Program-made: the position numbers and the translations under genes
The notes under the pieces: model-generated
The model's input: only the letters and a program-made list of their open reading frames with translations
Told to the model about the DNA's origin: nothing
Databases searched by the model: none
Shown here: positions 1-7,319 of the stretch, piece by piece
Numbering within the stretch: position 1 is the stretch's first letter
How the letters are laid out: each line of letters opens with the position of its first letter
From: Bacilli bacterium
GTDB taxonomy: Bacteria; Bacillota_I; Bacilli_A; RFN20; CAG-826
Assembly: GCA_024413875.1 (NCBI GenBank)
Contig: JAKSVY010000056.1
Span: 1-9,303, forward strand
Direction: 5' to 3'
DNA length: 9,303 nucleotides

Positions 1-282
1 GTTCAATTTGAGCGTGTTGAACACATTGTTATTGGTCTTCCTTTATATCCAAGTGGTGATCCTTGTGAAATGACTCCAATTGTAGAGGCATTTATTCCAA
101 AACTACAAACATTATTCCCAGGAGTAGATATCACTAAAGTTGATGAAAGAAATTCAACAGTGGAGGCTAGTGAAATGCTTCATATGAATAATAAAAAATC
201 AAAGAAGCAAAAAGCTTGTATTGATTCCGCTGCAGCGACAATTATCTTAGAAAGATATTTAAAACAAATTGGACAATATTAA
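1..282 (+). CDS. ruvX: Putative Holliday junction resolvase RuvX/YqgF, C-terminal part
   Basis: The reading frame is open from the first base, so the 5' end of the gene lies outside the window and 93 residues are visible. YqgF/RuvX proteins have an RNase H-like fold, are usually about 140 residues long, and are linked to Holliday junction processing or 16S rRNA 5' maturation. Visible family signatures are the GLPL strand followed by a Gly-Asp turn (about residues 12-21), the DERNSTVEA segment corresponding to the family DER-x-(S/T)-T-x-E-A motif, and a late IDSAAATIILERYL helix that carries the C-terminal catalytic Asp. The N-terminal catalytic Asp is not in the window. An internal ATG at base 70 is not the start, because conserved strand residues precede it. 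The gene ends in a terminator that begins inside its stop codon, so it is the last gene of its transcript. Confidence 0.9.
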   Translation, partial: VQFERVEHIVIGLPLYPSGDPCEMTPIVEAFIPKLQTLFPGVDITKVDERNSTVEASEMLHMNNKKSKKQKACIDSAAATIILERYLKQIGQY

Positions 283-303
283 TCACCATAATGGTGATTT
301 TTA
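281..303 (+). terminator. Rho-independent terminator after ruvX
   Basis: A perfect 8-bp stem (AATCACCA at 281-288 with TGGTGATT at 292-299) has a 3-base loop and runs into T residues. The left arm starts on the last two bases of the ruvX TAA stop codon. Confidence 0.85.
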
Positions 304-353
304 TTTACGAAAATAAATATTAGTTACTAAAAGATTAAATCTTTTTGTTATTT

Positions 354-364
354 TGGTATAGAAT
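354..364 (+). promoter_or_regulatory. Probable extended -10 promoter of the aminopeptidase gene
   Basis: The sequence TGGTATAGAAT offers either an extended -10 (TG, one base, TATAGA at 357-362) or TAGAAT at 359-364. No good -35 is visible. Transcription from here would start near 369-371 and give a leader of about 20 bases that includes the AAAGGAG ribosome binding site at 378-384. Confidence 0.5.
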
Positions 365-391
365 ATACACATCCAATAAAGGAGAATGCTT

Positions 392-1651
392 ATGTCACTT
401 ATTAACGATACATTAAACTTTTTAGATAATACTCACTCACAATTCCACGCAATCGCGAGTGTTAAATCACTTTTACTTGAAAATGGTTACGTTGAATTAA
501 ATGAAAATAGACCATTCAATTTAGAAACTGGTAAAAAGTATTTTGTTACAAGAAATGGTTCATCATTAATCGCATTCAATGTTAATGATTCAAGAAAATT
601 CCATATTGTCGCGACACATAGTGATTCTCCAACATTCAAACTTAAACCAGAAGCTAGTTTAGTCTCTCCTACATTTTCTAAGTTATCAACTGAAGGATAT
701 GGAGGAATGATTATCTCAACTTGGCTTGATAGACCTCTTTCAATCGCAGGACGTGTCTTTGTTAAAACTGAAGAAGGTTTAAAAGAAACTCTTGTCGATA
801 TCGATGAAGACTTATGTATTATTCCTAATGTTTGTATTCACTTTAATAGAAACATTAATGATGGCTATACATATAATAAAGCAGTGGACACTCTTCCGGT
901 AGTGACTGCTGATGATTCATTTAATTTAAATGAATACCTTGCTACAAAATTAGGTGTAAACAAAGAAGATATCCTTGGCCATGACTTATATTTATATAAT
1001 AGAGACCACGCAAAATTCATTGGACCTAATAAAGAATTGTTTGCAGCAGCAAAGATTGATAATCTTGAATGCACATATCTTGGCTTAAGATCTCTTCTTG
1101 AAACAAATAATGATGATGCAATTAATGTCCTTGCTATCTTTGATAATGAAGAAGTTGGAAGTGGAACTGCACAAGGCGCTGATTCAACATTCCTTGATGA
1201 CACACTTGCAAGAATCTCATCATCTCTTAAATGGGGATGTGAAGAATATAAGATTGCATTAGCAAATTCTTTCTTAGTAAGTGCTGATAACGCACACGCA
1301 TTACATCCAAACCATCCAGAATTATCCGATGCTCTTAATAGACCATTATTAAATAAAGGTATCGCTATTAAGTTCAATGCCGCACAAAGCTATACAAGTG
1401 ATGGTTTATCAGCAGCTACATTCAAAAATGTTTTAGATAAGGCTAATGTTCCATATCAAAACTTCACAAATAGAAGTGATATCCGTGGTGGTGGAACTCT
1501 TGGCAACATCTCAACTTCTCATGTCTCAATTGTTAGTGTTGATATTGGTTGTGCTCAACTTGCAATGCATAGTGCATACGAAACAGCAGGAACAAAAGAT
1601 ATTGAAAATATGTATAATGCAATGAAAGCATTCTACGAAGCAAAACTTTAA
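392..1651 (+). CDS. M18 family metallo-aminopeptidase (aspartyl aminopeptidase-like)
   Basis: This is a cytoplasmic zinc aminopeptidase of family M18, the group of yeast Ape1/DNPEP and bacterial ApeA/ApeB, which removes N-terminal (often acidic) residues from peptides. The 419 residues match the usual bacterial length of about 420-430. Conserved blocks, in order: HSDSP with ligand His76; KIDNLE with bridging Asp223; FDNEEVGSG with catalytic Glu253 and ligand Glu254; SADNAHALHPN with Asp299; the SDGLSAA and RSDIRGGGTLG substrate-pocket segments; and a C-terminal MHS with ligand His393. All expected metal and catalytic residues are present. The start is set at 392 rather than the in-frame ATG at 386, because AAAGGAG (378-384) lies 7 bases before 392 and only 1 base before 386. 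It is a single-gene unit that converges with the membrane protein gene at 1680-2219. Substrate preference cannot be read from sequence. Confidence 0.95.
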   Translation: MSLINDTLNFLDNTHSQFHAIASVKSLLLENGYVELNENRPFNLETGKKYFVTRNGSSLIAFNVNDSRKFHIVATHSDSPTFKLKPEASLVSPTFSKLSTEGYGGMIISTWLDRPLSIAGRVFVKTEEGLKETLVDIDEDLCIIPNVCIHFNRNINDGYTYNKAVDTLPVVTADDSFNLNEYLATKLGVNKEDILGHDLYLYNRDHAKFIGPNKELFAAAKIDNLECTYLGLRSLLETNNDDAINVLAIFDNEEVGSGTAQGADSTFLDDTLARISSSLKWGCEEYKIALANSFLVSADNAHALHPNHPELSDALNRPLLNKGIAIKFNAAQSYTSDGLSAATFKNVLDKANVPYQNFTNRSDIRGGGTLGNISTSHVSIVSVDIGCAQLAMHSAYETAGTKDIENMYNAMKAFYEAKL

Positions 1652-1669
1652 TTTAAATTAAACTATGAA

Positions 1670-1696
1670 AAAACATCTCTTATTCGGAGATGTTTT
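1670..1696. terminator. Bidirectional terminator between convergent genes
   Basis: AAAACATCTC (1670-1679) pairs perfectly with GAGATGTTTT (1687-1696) around a 7-base loop. On the plus strand it continues into a T-rich run; on the minus strand six T residues follow. The right part of the hairpin encodes the last residues and stop codon (1680-1682) of the minus-strand gene. Confidence 0.85.
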
Positions 1697-2219
1697 CTTC
1701 TTTCTTTTCTTCAAGTTCTTGAGCCTTTTTAAGAGCCTCAAGTCTTTCTCTTTCAGCTTCAGCTTTTTCTTCTTCAATAGCCTCGACGATTGATGGGTGA
1801 GGTACGAATAAGTGATAGATACCTTGAACTAAGTAGACAACCGCTAGGTAGCATAACGCGATACCAATTTCGTATTTGAAGAATCCGTTACCAGTCCATG
1901 ATGGATCAGGGATCAAATGAACTAACGCATAGATATCAAGGACAAATAATGTTAATCCTGATGGAACCACTAATGCCTTATCAAGCAAGCAACTCTTTGC
2001 GCGTCTTTTCTTTGAAACAAGTGTCCAAATAAAGTCAGTGACTAACCAAATACCACCTAATAAAGTGACAATTGAGAAAGCCCATTTTTTCCAGTCTTTA
2101 ACACTGATAACATTTGTTAAAAACAAAACTCCTAATACTGTTGCGACTATGACAAAAATGAATAACTCACCGGAGTAAATGAGTTTCATCTTTTTAAGTT
2201 CATCCATTTTCTTTTTCAT
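1680..2219 (-). CDS. Uncharacterised four-helix membrane protein with charged C-terminal coil
   Basis: I do not recognise this 179-residue protein. It starts with a Lys-rich segment, followed by four hydrophobic helices at about residues 18-38, 47-68, 81-103 and 117-138. Basic loops (KDWKKW; SKKRRAK) separate helices 1-2 and 2-3. The last 35 residues are almost entirely Glu, Lys, Ala, Leu and Arg and should form a cytoplasmic coiled coil or single long helix. The basic loop after helix 2 favours both termini in the cytoplasm. No catalytic motif is visible. The start is uncertain: Met1, Met5 and Met11 are all possible and none has a Shine-Dalgarno sequence. An extended -10 (TGATAGAAT) ends 7 bases before Met1, which would make Met1 the first transcribed codon. 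The gene is monocistronic, divergent from the acyltransferase gene and convergent with the aminopeptidase gene. Confidence 0.75.
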   Translation of the reverse strand: MKKKMDELKKMKLIYSGELFIFVIVATVLGVLFLTNVISVKDWKKWAFSIVTLLGGIWLVTDFIWTLVSKKRRAKSCLLDKALVVPSGLTLFVLDIYALVHLIPDPSWTGNGFFKYEIGIALCYLAVVYLVQGIYHLFVPHPSIVEAIEEEKAEAERERLEALKKAQELEEKKEENISE

Positions 2220-2226
2220 ATTTCAT

Positions 2227-2235
2227 ATTCTATCA
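2227..2235 (-). promoter_or_regulatory. Extended -10 promoter predicting a leaderless mRNA
   Basis: On the minus strand TGATAGAAT (TG, one base, TAGAAT) ends at 2227, and the ATG begins at 2219 with 7 bases between. The expected transcription start therefore falls on the A of the ATG. No Shine-Dalgarno sequence lies between. Confidence 0.55.
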
Positions 2236-2325
2236 AAGGATTGAAAAAGTACTAAACATTTATTGAAAAAATTGTCTCAAAAGAATAGGTGTATATAAAA
2301 AGTACTTTTTATTATGTCTAATTTG

Positions 2326-2334
2326 TATTATATT
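2326..2334 (+). promoter_or_regulatory. Overlapping -10 hexamers just upstream of the acyltransferase start
   Basis: TATTAT (2326-2331) and TATATT (2329-2334) overlap, with a TG at 2324-2325. They end 10 and 7 bases before the ATG at 2342, so the mRNA would have almost no leader. An alternative promoter, TTGTCT (2272-2277) with TATAAA (2294-2299) at a 16-base spacer, would give a leader of about 35 bases that also lacks a Shine-Dalgarno sequence. Confidence 0.4.
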
Positions 2335-2341
2335 TTTGTTT

Positions 2342-3541
2342 ATGAAAACAAAAGATAAAGAACAAAAACATGTTCTTCCAAGACATAGGTTCTGGTTCTT
2401 CATACTTCGCCCATTTGCTTATTTAGTATCAGCGAAGTATCACTTCAAACCAAAAGTAACTAGATTAAAAAAGAATAAACCTTGCTTAATTCTATCTAAT
2501 CACCAGGCTGCACTTGATCCAATCTTCTTAGCGCTGTCATTTACTGGACCTATTTACTTTGTAAGTAGTGAACATATCTTCCACAAAGGCTTTGTTTCTA
2601 AATTGTTAGTGCATTGCCTTGCACCTATCCCAAGAAGAAAAGGTGACTTAGATATTAAGTTCATTATGGAAATGATAAAAGTATCTAAGGAAGGTGGAAA
2701 TATCGCTATCTTCTTAGAAGGAAATAGAACTTGGACAAACTCACAATTCCCAATTCCGAGATCCGCTGAAAGTTTAGTAAGGAAATTAGGCGTAGATCTT
2801 GTCTTATTTAATCTCAAAGGTGGCTATGGTGTTGATCCTCGCTGGTCAAATGTTGTCCGTAAAGGAAAGTTCACCAGTAAGGTTGCAAGAAGATTATCTG
2901 CTGAAGAGATAAAAGAAATGAGCGATGAAGAATTACATAATGTAATTGTTGACGCTCTTGACGTTAAAGATGGAATAGACGGAAGTTTATATAAATCTAA
3001 AAAACGTGCTGAACACTTAGAAAGAATGATGTATGTCTGTCCTTGTTGTAAGGAAAAGAATACACTTCGAAGTGAAGGGATTTACGTAACTTGTTCAAAG
3101 TGCAATGAACAAATTGAATATACCGAAAACTTAAAACTTCGTTATCAAGGTAGTGATCATGAATTAAAAGATTATTACAAGATGCAATTAGACGAAGTTA
3201 AAAATGCAGTTATCGAAGAAGATAAAGAAATCTTCTCTGATGAAGGAATTGTTCTTTATGATCAAACTACTGGAACTCGTGTCTTAGTTGATCAAGGAAG
3301 AATGTCTCTAACTGATAAAGCAATCCATGTTAACGACTTTAAATTGGATTTAACAAAAATTACCTCATCTAGCTTAATCGGTGGTAATATGATAACCATT
3401 AACACTGATAAAGTGGCGTACATCGCTATTGGCGATGAAAGATTTAACTCAATGAAGTATGTTCATTACTTCGGAAGGTTAGTACCAAGTATTAAGAATA
3501 GGAGTGATAATTATTATGGGCTTAATATATTCGAACATTAG
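2342..3541 (+). CDS. PlsC-like 1-acylglycerol-3-phosphate acyltransferase with zinc ribbon
   Basis: The N-terminal half is a PlsC/LPLAT acyltransferase, the family that adds an acyl chain to lysophosphatidic acid at the inner membrane face in phospholipid synthesis. Motif I is NHQAALD (His54, Asp59, the HX4D catalytic pair) and motif III is FLEGNR (Glu126-Arg129). PRRKG and the following basic stretch resemble the phosphate-binding region. A hydrophobic segment near residues 17-31 could anchor it. At 399 residues it is far longer than a typical PlsC (about 200-250). After residue 210 comes a four-cysteine zinc ribbon (CPCC at 233-236, CSKC at 251-254), then about 130 residues of unrecognised alpha/beta sequence. 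The ATG at 2342 is preferred over a TTG six bases upstream; neither has a Shine-Dalgarno sequence. The gene overlaps the following symporter gene by 26 bases, indicating one transcript. Exact acyl acceptor is inferred from family only. Confidence 0.85.
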   Translation: MKTKDKEQKHVLPRHRFWFFILRPFAYLVSAKYHFKPKVTRLKKNKPCLILSNHQAALDPIFLALSFTGPIYFVSSEHIFHKGFVSKLLVHCLAPIPRRKGDLDIKFIMEMIKVSKEGGNIAIFLEGNRTWTNSQFPIPRSAESLVRKLGVDLVLFNLKGGYGVDPRWSNVVRKGKFTSKVARRLSAEEIKEMSDEELHNVIVDALDVKDGIDGSLYKSKKRAEHLERMMYVCPCCKEKNTLRSEGIYVTCSKCNEQIEYTENLKLRYQGSDHELKDYYKMQLDEVKNAVIEEDKEIFSDEGIVLYDQTTGTRVLVDQGRMSLTDKAIHVNDFKLDLTKITSSSLIGGNMITINTDKVAYIAIGDERFNSMKYVHYFGRLVPSIKNRSDNYYGLNIFEH

Positions 3542-4913
3542 TTCATTCGGTGATACATTCGTTTGGACAATCCTTAATCAATTCTTCTTTATTGGCGCAT
3601 TCCTCTTTGTTGGATGGCTTATCTCACAAATTCCATTTGTTAAGAAGAGTTTAATTCCTACCTCTCTTTTAGGTGGTTTAATTGTCATATTACTTAAGTT
3701 TGTTCCAGCATTTGATGATTTAATTAACTATGACGCTATGGAAATCATCACTTACCATTGTTTAGCTTTAGGCTTCATTGGTATGGCGCTTAAGAAAGGT
3801 GATTCAAACAAAAAGAAAGTATCAGTTGGATCAATCATTGACTCTGGTTTATTAATTGGTGGTTCTTACGTTGTTCAAGCTATCATTGGCTTAGTTATTA
3901 CAATTGTTATTGTTGCAATTGGTGGTGTAGCAACACACCTTATCCCAGCTTCAGGTATCCTTTTACCTTTGGGTTATGGTCAAGGTAGTGGACAAGCTCT
4001 TAACTACGGTAAGATCTTTGAAACAGACTATGGTTTTGAAGGTGGCTCAACATTCGGTTTAAGTATTGCAACAATCGGCTTCTTAGTAGCAGCTGTTGTT
4101 GGTGTTGTTTACACAAACATCTTACGTAGAAAAGGTAAAACAAAACAAACATCTGAAACAATTATTGAAAACTATGAAGTTAAAGATTTCGTTAAAGAAA
4201 ACGAATCTCCAACAACTCCATCTATTGATAAAATGACAATTTGCTTAGTCTTTGTCTTCTGTATCTATGGCTTAGTTTACTTAGTAATGAGGGCTTTCAA
4301 TGTTGGCTTATTATGGGGATTCAACTTCCTTCTTGGTGTTATCTTCGCTACATTAACAAGACTTCTTATGAACTTCTTACAAAAGAAGAAAGTCATGAAG
4401 AAAGAACAATTAAACAATTATTGTTTAGACAGATCATCTAACTTCTTCTTCGATGTTATGATTATCGCTGGTTGCTGCGCAATCGACTTAAATCAACTTT
4501 CATCAATGTGGTGGCAATTAATTCTTGTTTGTCTCCTTGGTGCAGTTGGAACATTCGTCTTCATTTACTTTGTTTCAAAAGAAATCTACAAAGGCTACGA
4601 AACAGAAGGTTTCTTATCAATGTTTGGTATGCTTACAGGTACAGCTTCTTCAGGTATGATTTTACTTCGTGAAGTTGACCAAAAATACGAAACACCTGCT
4701 GCTAATAACTTAGTTTATGGTGGTATGCCTGCTATCGCAATTGCTGGTATCTTACTTCTCCTTTTAGGATATGCTCCTAAAGGAATGACAGAAGCATTAA
4801 TTTCTCTTGCGGTATTCGTAGCAGCGTTCGCAATTATTATGGTTGCCCTTTATAGAAGAAAAATCTTCAAATTTAAAAAGAAAAATAAAAAAGAACCTGA
4901 ATCAAAGGAATAA
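3516..4913 (+). CDS. GltS-type sodium/glutamate symporter (ESS family)
   Basis: This is a 465-residue polytopic membrane protein of the ESS (glutamate:Na+ symporter) family, which imports glutamate with sodium. The family's inverted-repeat signatures are both present. LPLGYGQGSGQALNYG (about 151-165) is followed by GLSIATIGF, and the second half has GMLTGTASSGMILLREVD (about 371-388) followed by TPAA. About ten or more hydrophobic helices span the protein. A cytoplasmic charged linker at about 205-240 (Lys/Glu/Thr rich) separates the halves, and the C-terminus is a Lys-rich tail. It is somewhat longer than the E. coli GltS of about 400 residues. The start is ATG 3516, preceded by TAGGAG at 3499-3504 with an 11-base gap; the GTG at 3504 would lie within the ribosome binding site itself. 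The start lies inside the acyltransferase gene. Substrate could be another dicarboxylic amino acid. Confidence 0.88.
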   Translation: MGLIYSNISSFGDTFVWTILNQFFFIGAFLFVGWLISQIPFVKKSLIPTSLLGGLIVILLKFVPAFDDLINYDAMEIITYHCLALGFIGMALKKGDSNKKKVSVGSIIDSGLLIGGSYVVQAIIGLVITIVIVAIGGVATHLIPASGILLPLGYGQGSGQALNYGKIFETDYGFEGGSTFGLSIATIGFLVAAVVGVVYTNILRRKGKTKQTSETIIENYEVKDFVKENESPTTPSIDKMTICLVFVFCIYGLVYLVMRAFNVGLLWGFNFLLGVIFATLTRLLMNFLQKKKVMKKEQLNNYCLDRSSNFFFDVMIIAGCCAIDLNQLSSMWWQLILVCLLGAVGTFVFIYFVSKEIYKGYETEGFLSMFGMLTGTASSGMILLREVDQKYETPAANNLVYGGMPAIAIAGILLLLLGYAPKGMTEALISLAVFVAAFAIIMVALYRRKIFKFKKKNKKEPESKE

Positions 4914-4919
4914 ATAATT

Positions 4920-4943
4920 AGGATGGTTAATTCCATCCTTTTT
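4920..4943 (+). terminator. Terminator after the acyltransferase-symporter unit
   Basis: AGGATGG (4920-4926) pairs with CCATCCT (4933-4939) around the loop TTAATT, followed by a run of T residues ending at 4943 and more T-rich sequence. It lies 6 bases after the symporter stop codon. Confidence 0.88.
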
Positions 4944-5007
4944 ATTTTCAAATAGTAATATTTAGAAAAAATATAGGAATAAAAGATAAAGTATTTATAT
5001 TTAGAAG

Positions 5008-5016
5008 TGTTATACT
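5008..5016 (+). promoter_or_regulatory. Extended -10 promoter predicting a leaderless mRNA (kinase)
   Basis: TGTTATACT (TG, one base, TATACT) ends at 5016, and the ATG begins at 5026 with 9 bases between. No -35 match and no Shine-Dalgarno sequence are visible. The expected start of transcription is within about 3 bases of the ATG. Confidence 0.6.
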
Positions 5017-5025
5017 ATTTCCACT

Positions 5026-6090
5026 ATGGACGCAAATGTAATTTCAACATGTTTCCTTCCAAATGACAGAACAGAGGAAATTATTCCTTATGGAAGTGGA
5101 CACATCAACAAAACTTATACTGTCAAATCTCAAAGAGGAAAGTTTTTCCTTCTTCAACAAATTAACCACAAAATCTTTACTGATGTAGAAAGCTTAATGA
5201 ATAACATTAATCTTGTTACTTCTTATATTAAGCATTATTACCCAGAAAAGACTACTCTTGATGTCATCAAGACAACTACAAACAAACTCTATGCTTCAAC
5301 TAATGATGGTTATTATAGAGCGTATGAATTCATTGGTAATTCAACATCTATTGATATTGTTACTGATGCAAACGATATGTATATCTGTGGTAAAGGTTTC
5401 GGTGAATTCTTATTAATGCTTGCAGACTTTAATGCAGCAACTTTAAAAGAAACAATTCCAAACTTCCACAATACCGAATCTCGTTATAAAGACTTCATGC
5501 TTGCAGCAGTAGAAGATAAGATGGGCAGATACAAAACTTGTGTCGATGAAGTTAACTTCGTTACTGATAGAAAACCATATACATCAAGAATTACTTCATT
5601 ATTAAGAAGTGGTGAAATGCCTCTTAGAGTTACTCATAACGATACAAAGATTAATAATATCCTCCTTAACAAGGATGATCACTCAATCTTAGCAGTTATC
5701 GACCTTGATACTGTTATGCCAGGAAGTGTTTGCTATGACTTTGGTGATTCTATCCGTGCTGGCTGTAACTCGGCTGCTGAAGATGAAGGTGATATGGATA
5801 AAGTTCACTTTATGTTAGATTACTTCAAAGCTTACGCTCGTGGATACTTAGAAATGACCAAAGATAAATTAAGTCAATCTGAAAAAGATAACTTAGCATT
5901 CTCAGGAATCCTTATGACTTATGAATGCGGTATGAGATTCTTAATGGACTATCTTAATGGTGATACATATTTCCATACAACAAGACCAGGTCAAAACCTT
6001 GACCGTGCTAGAAACCAATTTAAGTTAGTTTCTGATATGGAAAAACTGCTCCCTGAAATGGAAGAATACATTAGAACTTTATGTAAATAA
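5026..6090 (+). CDS. nahK: N-acetylhexosamine 1-kinase-like phosphotransferase (NahK family)
   Basis: This 354-residue protein closely resembles, from memory, Bifidobacterium NahK. That enzyme is an aminoglycoside-phosphotransferase-fold kinase that uses ATP to make N-acetylhexosamine 1-phosphate (GlcNAc-1-P or GalNAc-1-P), for example when mucin or milk sugars are recycled. Shared blocks are YGSGHINKTY (22-31, nucleotide loop); FLLQQIN (41-47); LRVTHNDTKINNIL (200-213) with the likely catalytic Asp206; AVIDLDTVMPGS (223-234) with metal-binding Asp226/Asp228; YDFGDSIR (237-244); and ECGMRFLMDYLNGDTYF (300-316). The length matches the family (about 360). The ATG has no Shine-Dalgarno sequence and follows an extended -10 by 9 bases. 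It stands alone, with no galacto-N-biose phosphorylase or sugar transporter gene next to it in this window, so the physiological substrate is open. Many relatives are mislabelled as mucin desulfatase. Confidence 0.85.
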   Translation: MDANVISTCFLPNDRTEEIIPYGSGHINKTYTVKSQRGKFFLLQQINHKIFTDVESLMNNINLVTSYIKHYYPEKTTLDVIKTTTNKLYASTNDGYYRAYEFIGNSTSIDIVTDANDMYICGKGFGEFLLMLADFNAATLKETIPNFHNTESRYKDFMLAAVEDKMGRYKTCVDEVNFVTDRKPYTSRITSLLRSGEMPLRVTHNDTKINNILLNKDDHSILAVIDLDTVMPGSVCYDFGDSIRAGCNSAAEDEGDMDKVHFMLDYFKAYARGYLEMTKDKLSQSEKDNLAFSGILMTYECGMRFLMDYLNGDTYFHTTRPGQNLDRARNQFKLVSDMEKLLPEMEEYIRTLCK

Positions 6091-6112
6091 AAAAAGGCCT
6101 CGAGCCTTTTTT
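6090..6112. terminator. Bidirectional terminator between kinase and serine dehydratase genes
   Basis: AAAAAAGGC (6090-6098) pairs perfectly with GCCTTTTTT (6104-6112) around the loop CTCGA, giving a U-tract in both directions. The hairpin includes the final base of the kinase stop codon (6088-6090) and the first two bases of the dehydratase stop codon (6111-6113). Confidence 0.88.
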
Positions 6113-7310
6113 ATTTGTTTTTAATCTTAGAAATTCCACCAACGGAAGTTTCTTTATAATCGGTTGAAAGTGTGTCACCGGTAATTTTCATTGTTTCTAC
6201 AATATCATCAAGAGACATAACATTCTTTCTATTTGTAGAAATCCATTTAGAGAATGTGTATGATTCAACCGCTCTAACAGCCCCAACAGCATTTCTTTCA
6301 ATACATGGAATAGCAACATATCCATCAATAGGGTCGCAAGTTAATCCAAGTTGATGTTCCATAGCGAGTTCAGCAGCGTATTCAATTTGCTCAACACTTA
6401 AGTTATCAAGATAACATAAAGCCGCAGCCGCCATACAAACAGCAACACCAATTTCGGCTTGGCATCCACCTACTGCGCCAGCGATAGTGGCGTTTTCTTT
6501 AAAGATATTTCCAACAATACCAGCTGCTGCAAGCGCACCAATTAATTCGTCTTGAGATTTGCCTTCAAGATATGAGTAATATAGTACAGCAGGAAGAACA
6601 CCAGCTGATCCACAAGTAGGGGCAGTTACTAATTCTCCACCAGCTGCGTTTTCTTCACTAACAGCATAGGCAAAAGAGGCGATTAGCATCGTTTTGTCTT
6701 TTTCTTTAGCGTTTAATTGATCTTGATATAATTTGCCTGCTACACGGTTGATAAAGAGCTTTTTTCCAGCTTGTACTTTGCCTTCAGTAGATAAACCCTT
6801 TTCAACAGAAGACATCATTGTTTCAAGAATCTTACCTAAGTATTCTTTAATGTCATTAGCTTCGAACTTAAAACAGAAGTCAGCAATAGAGGAAATATTG
6901 TTCTTAGACATATATTCTTTAATTTCATTAAAGTTTTTGAATGGATATATATCTTTAGATTCAACTGAATCATCTTCTAAACAAACAAGTTCTCCGCCAC
7001 CAATTGATTCATAAGTTCTAGTGATAAAACCATTGCTAGTAGTGCCTACAAATTTAACAGTATTTGGATGTTTAACCTTTGTGTTGATATCAAAATTAAC
7101 TTTAACAGGGTAATCTTTTAAGACATTTTTAATGATTAGATCAGTTCTATGACCATAGCCTGTTAACGCAAAAGAAGCATATAAAGTCACTTCGATTGAT
7201 GTAACATCATCACAATGCTTTAAAAAATCTTCGGCAGCAAGTTTAGGACCGATAGTGTGTGATGAGGATGGGCCTGGGCCAATACGATATAATGACTTAA
7301 GAGATTTCAT
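6111..7310 (-). CDS. sdaA: L-serine dehydratase, iron-sulfur-dependent, single chain
   Basis: This enzyme (L-serine ammonia-lyase) converts L-serine to pyruvate and ammonia with a [4Fe-4S] cluster in the cytoplasm. The N-terminal beta domain opens with YRIGPGPSSSHTIGP (about 8-22), followed by the alpha catalytic domain from about residue 155. Cluster ligands expected from the family are Cys283 (GGCQAE), Cys325 (CDPIDG) and Cys336 (PCIERNA), with the 42- and 11-residue spacings of characterised enzymes. PTCGSAG (231-237) is also present. The two domains are fused in one chain of 399 residues, shorter than E. coli SdaA (454). The C-terminus ends in a Lys-rich tail with no cysteine, unlike enzymes in which a tail cysteine caps the cluster. 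The start fits the family's N-terminus exactly, has no Shine-Dalgarno sequence, and follows an extended -10 by 9 bases. It is monocistronic. Confidence 0.95.
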   Translation of the reverse strand: MKSLKSLYRIGPGPSSSHTIGPKLAAEDFLKHCDDVTSIEVTLYASFALTGYGHRTDLIIKNVLKDYPVKVNFDINTKVKHPNTVKFVGTTSNGFITRTYESIGGGELVCLEDDSVESKDIYPFKNFNEIKEYMSKNNISSIADFCFKFEANDIKEYLGKILETMMSSVEKGLSTEGKVQAGKKLFINRVAGKLYQDQLNAKEKDKTMLIASFAYAVSEENAAGGELVTAPTCGSAGVLPAVLYYSYLEGKSQDELIGALAAAGIVGNIFKENATIAGAVGGCQAEIGVAVCMAAAALCYLDNLSVEQIEYAAELAMEHQLGLTCDPIDGYVAIPCIERNAVGAVRAVESYTFSKWISTNRKNVMSLDDIVETMKITGDTLSTDYKETSVGGISKIKNK

Positions 7311-7319
7311 ATGATAAAG

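Noticed and set aside
329..345. Small A+T-only-loop hairpin AAAAGAT-TAA-ATCTTTT between the ruvX terminator and the aminopeptidase promoter
   Set aside because: The stem has one G-C pair equivalent and is too weak for a terminator; a stronger terminator already lies upstream. A binding site is possible but unsupported.
865..1377. 170-codon open frame on the minus strand inside the aminopeptidase gene
   Set aside because: It is antisense to a clear M18 enzyme with all catalytic motifs, and its translation resembles no family.
2336..2341. TTG alternative start for the acyltransferase, six bases upstream of the ATG
   Set aside because: No Shine-Dalgarno sequence supports it and the -10 region ends immediately before it; ATG 2342 is the better start.
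6733..7014. 93-codon open frame on the plus strand inside the serine dehydratase gene
   Set aside because: It is a shadow of a well-conserved coding sequence on the other strand, with no ribosome binding site or promoter.
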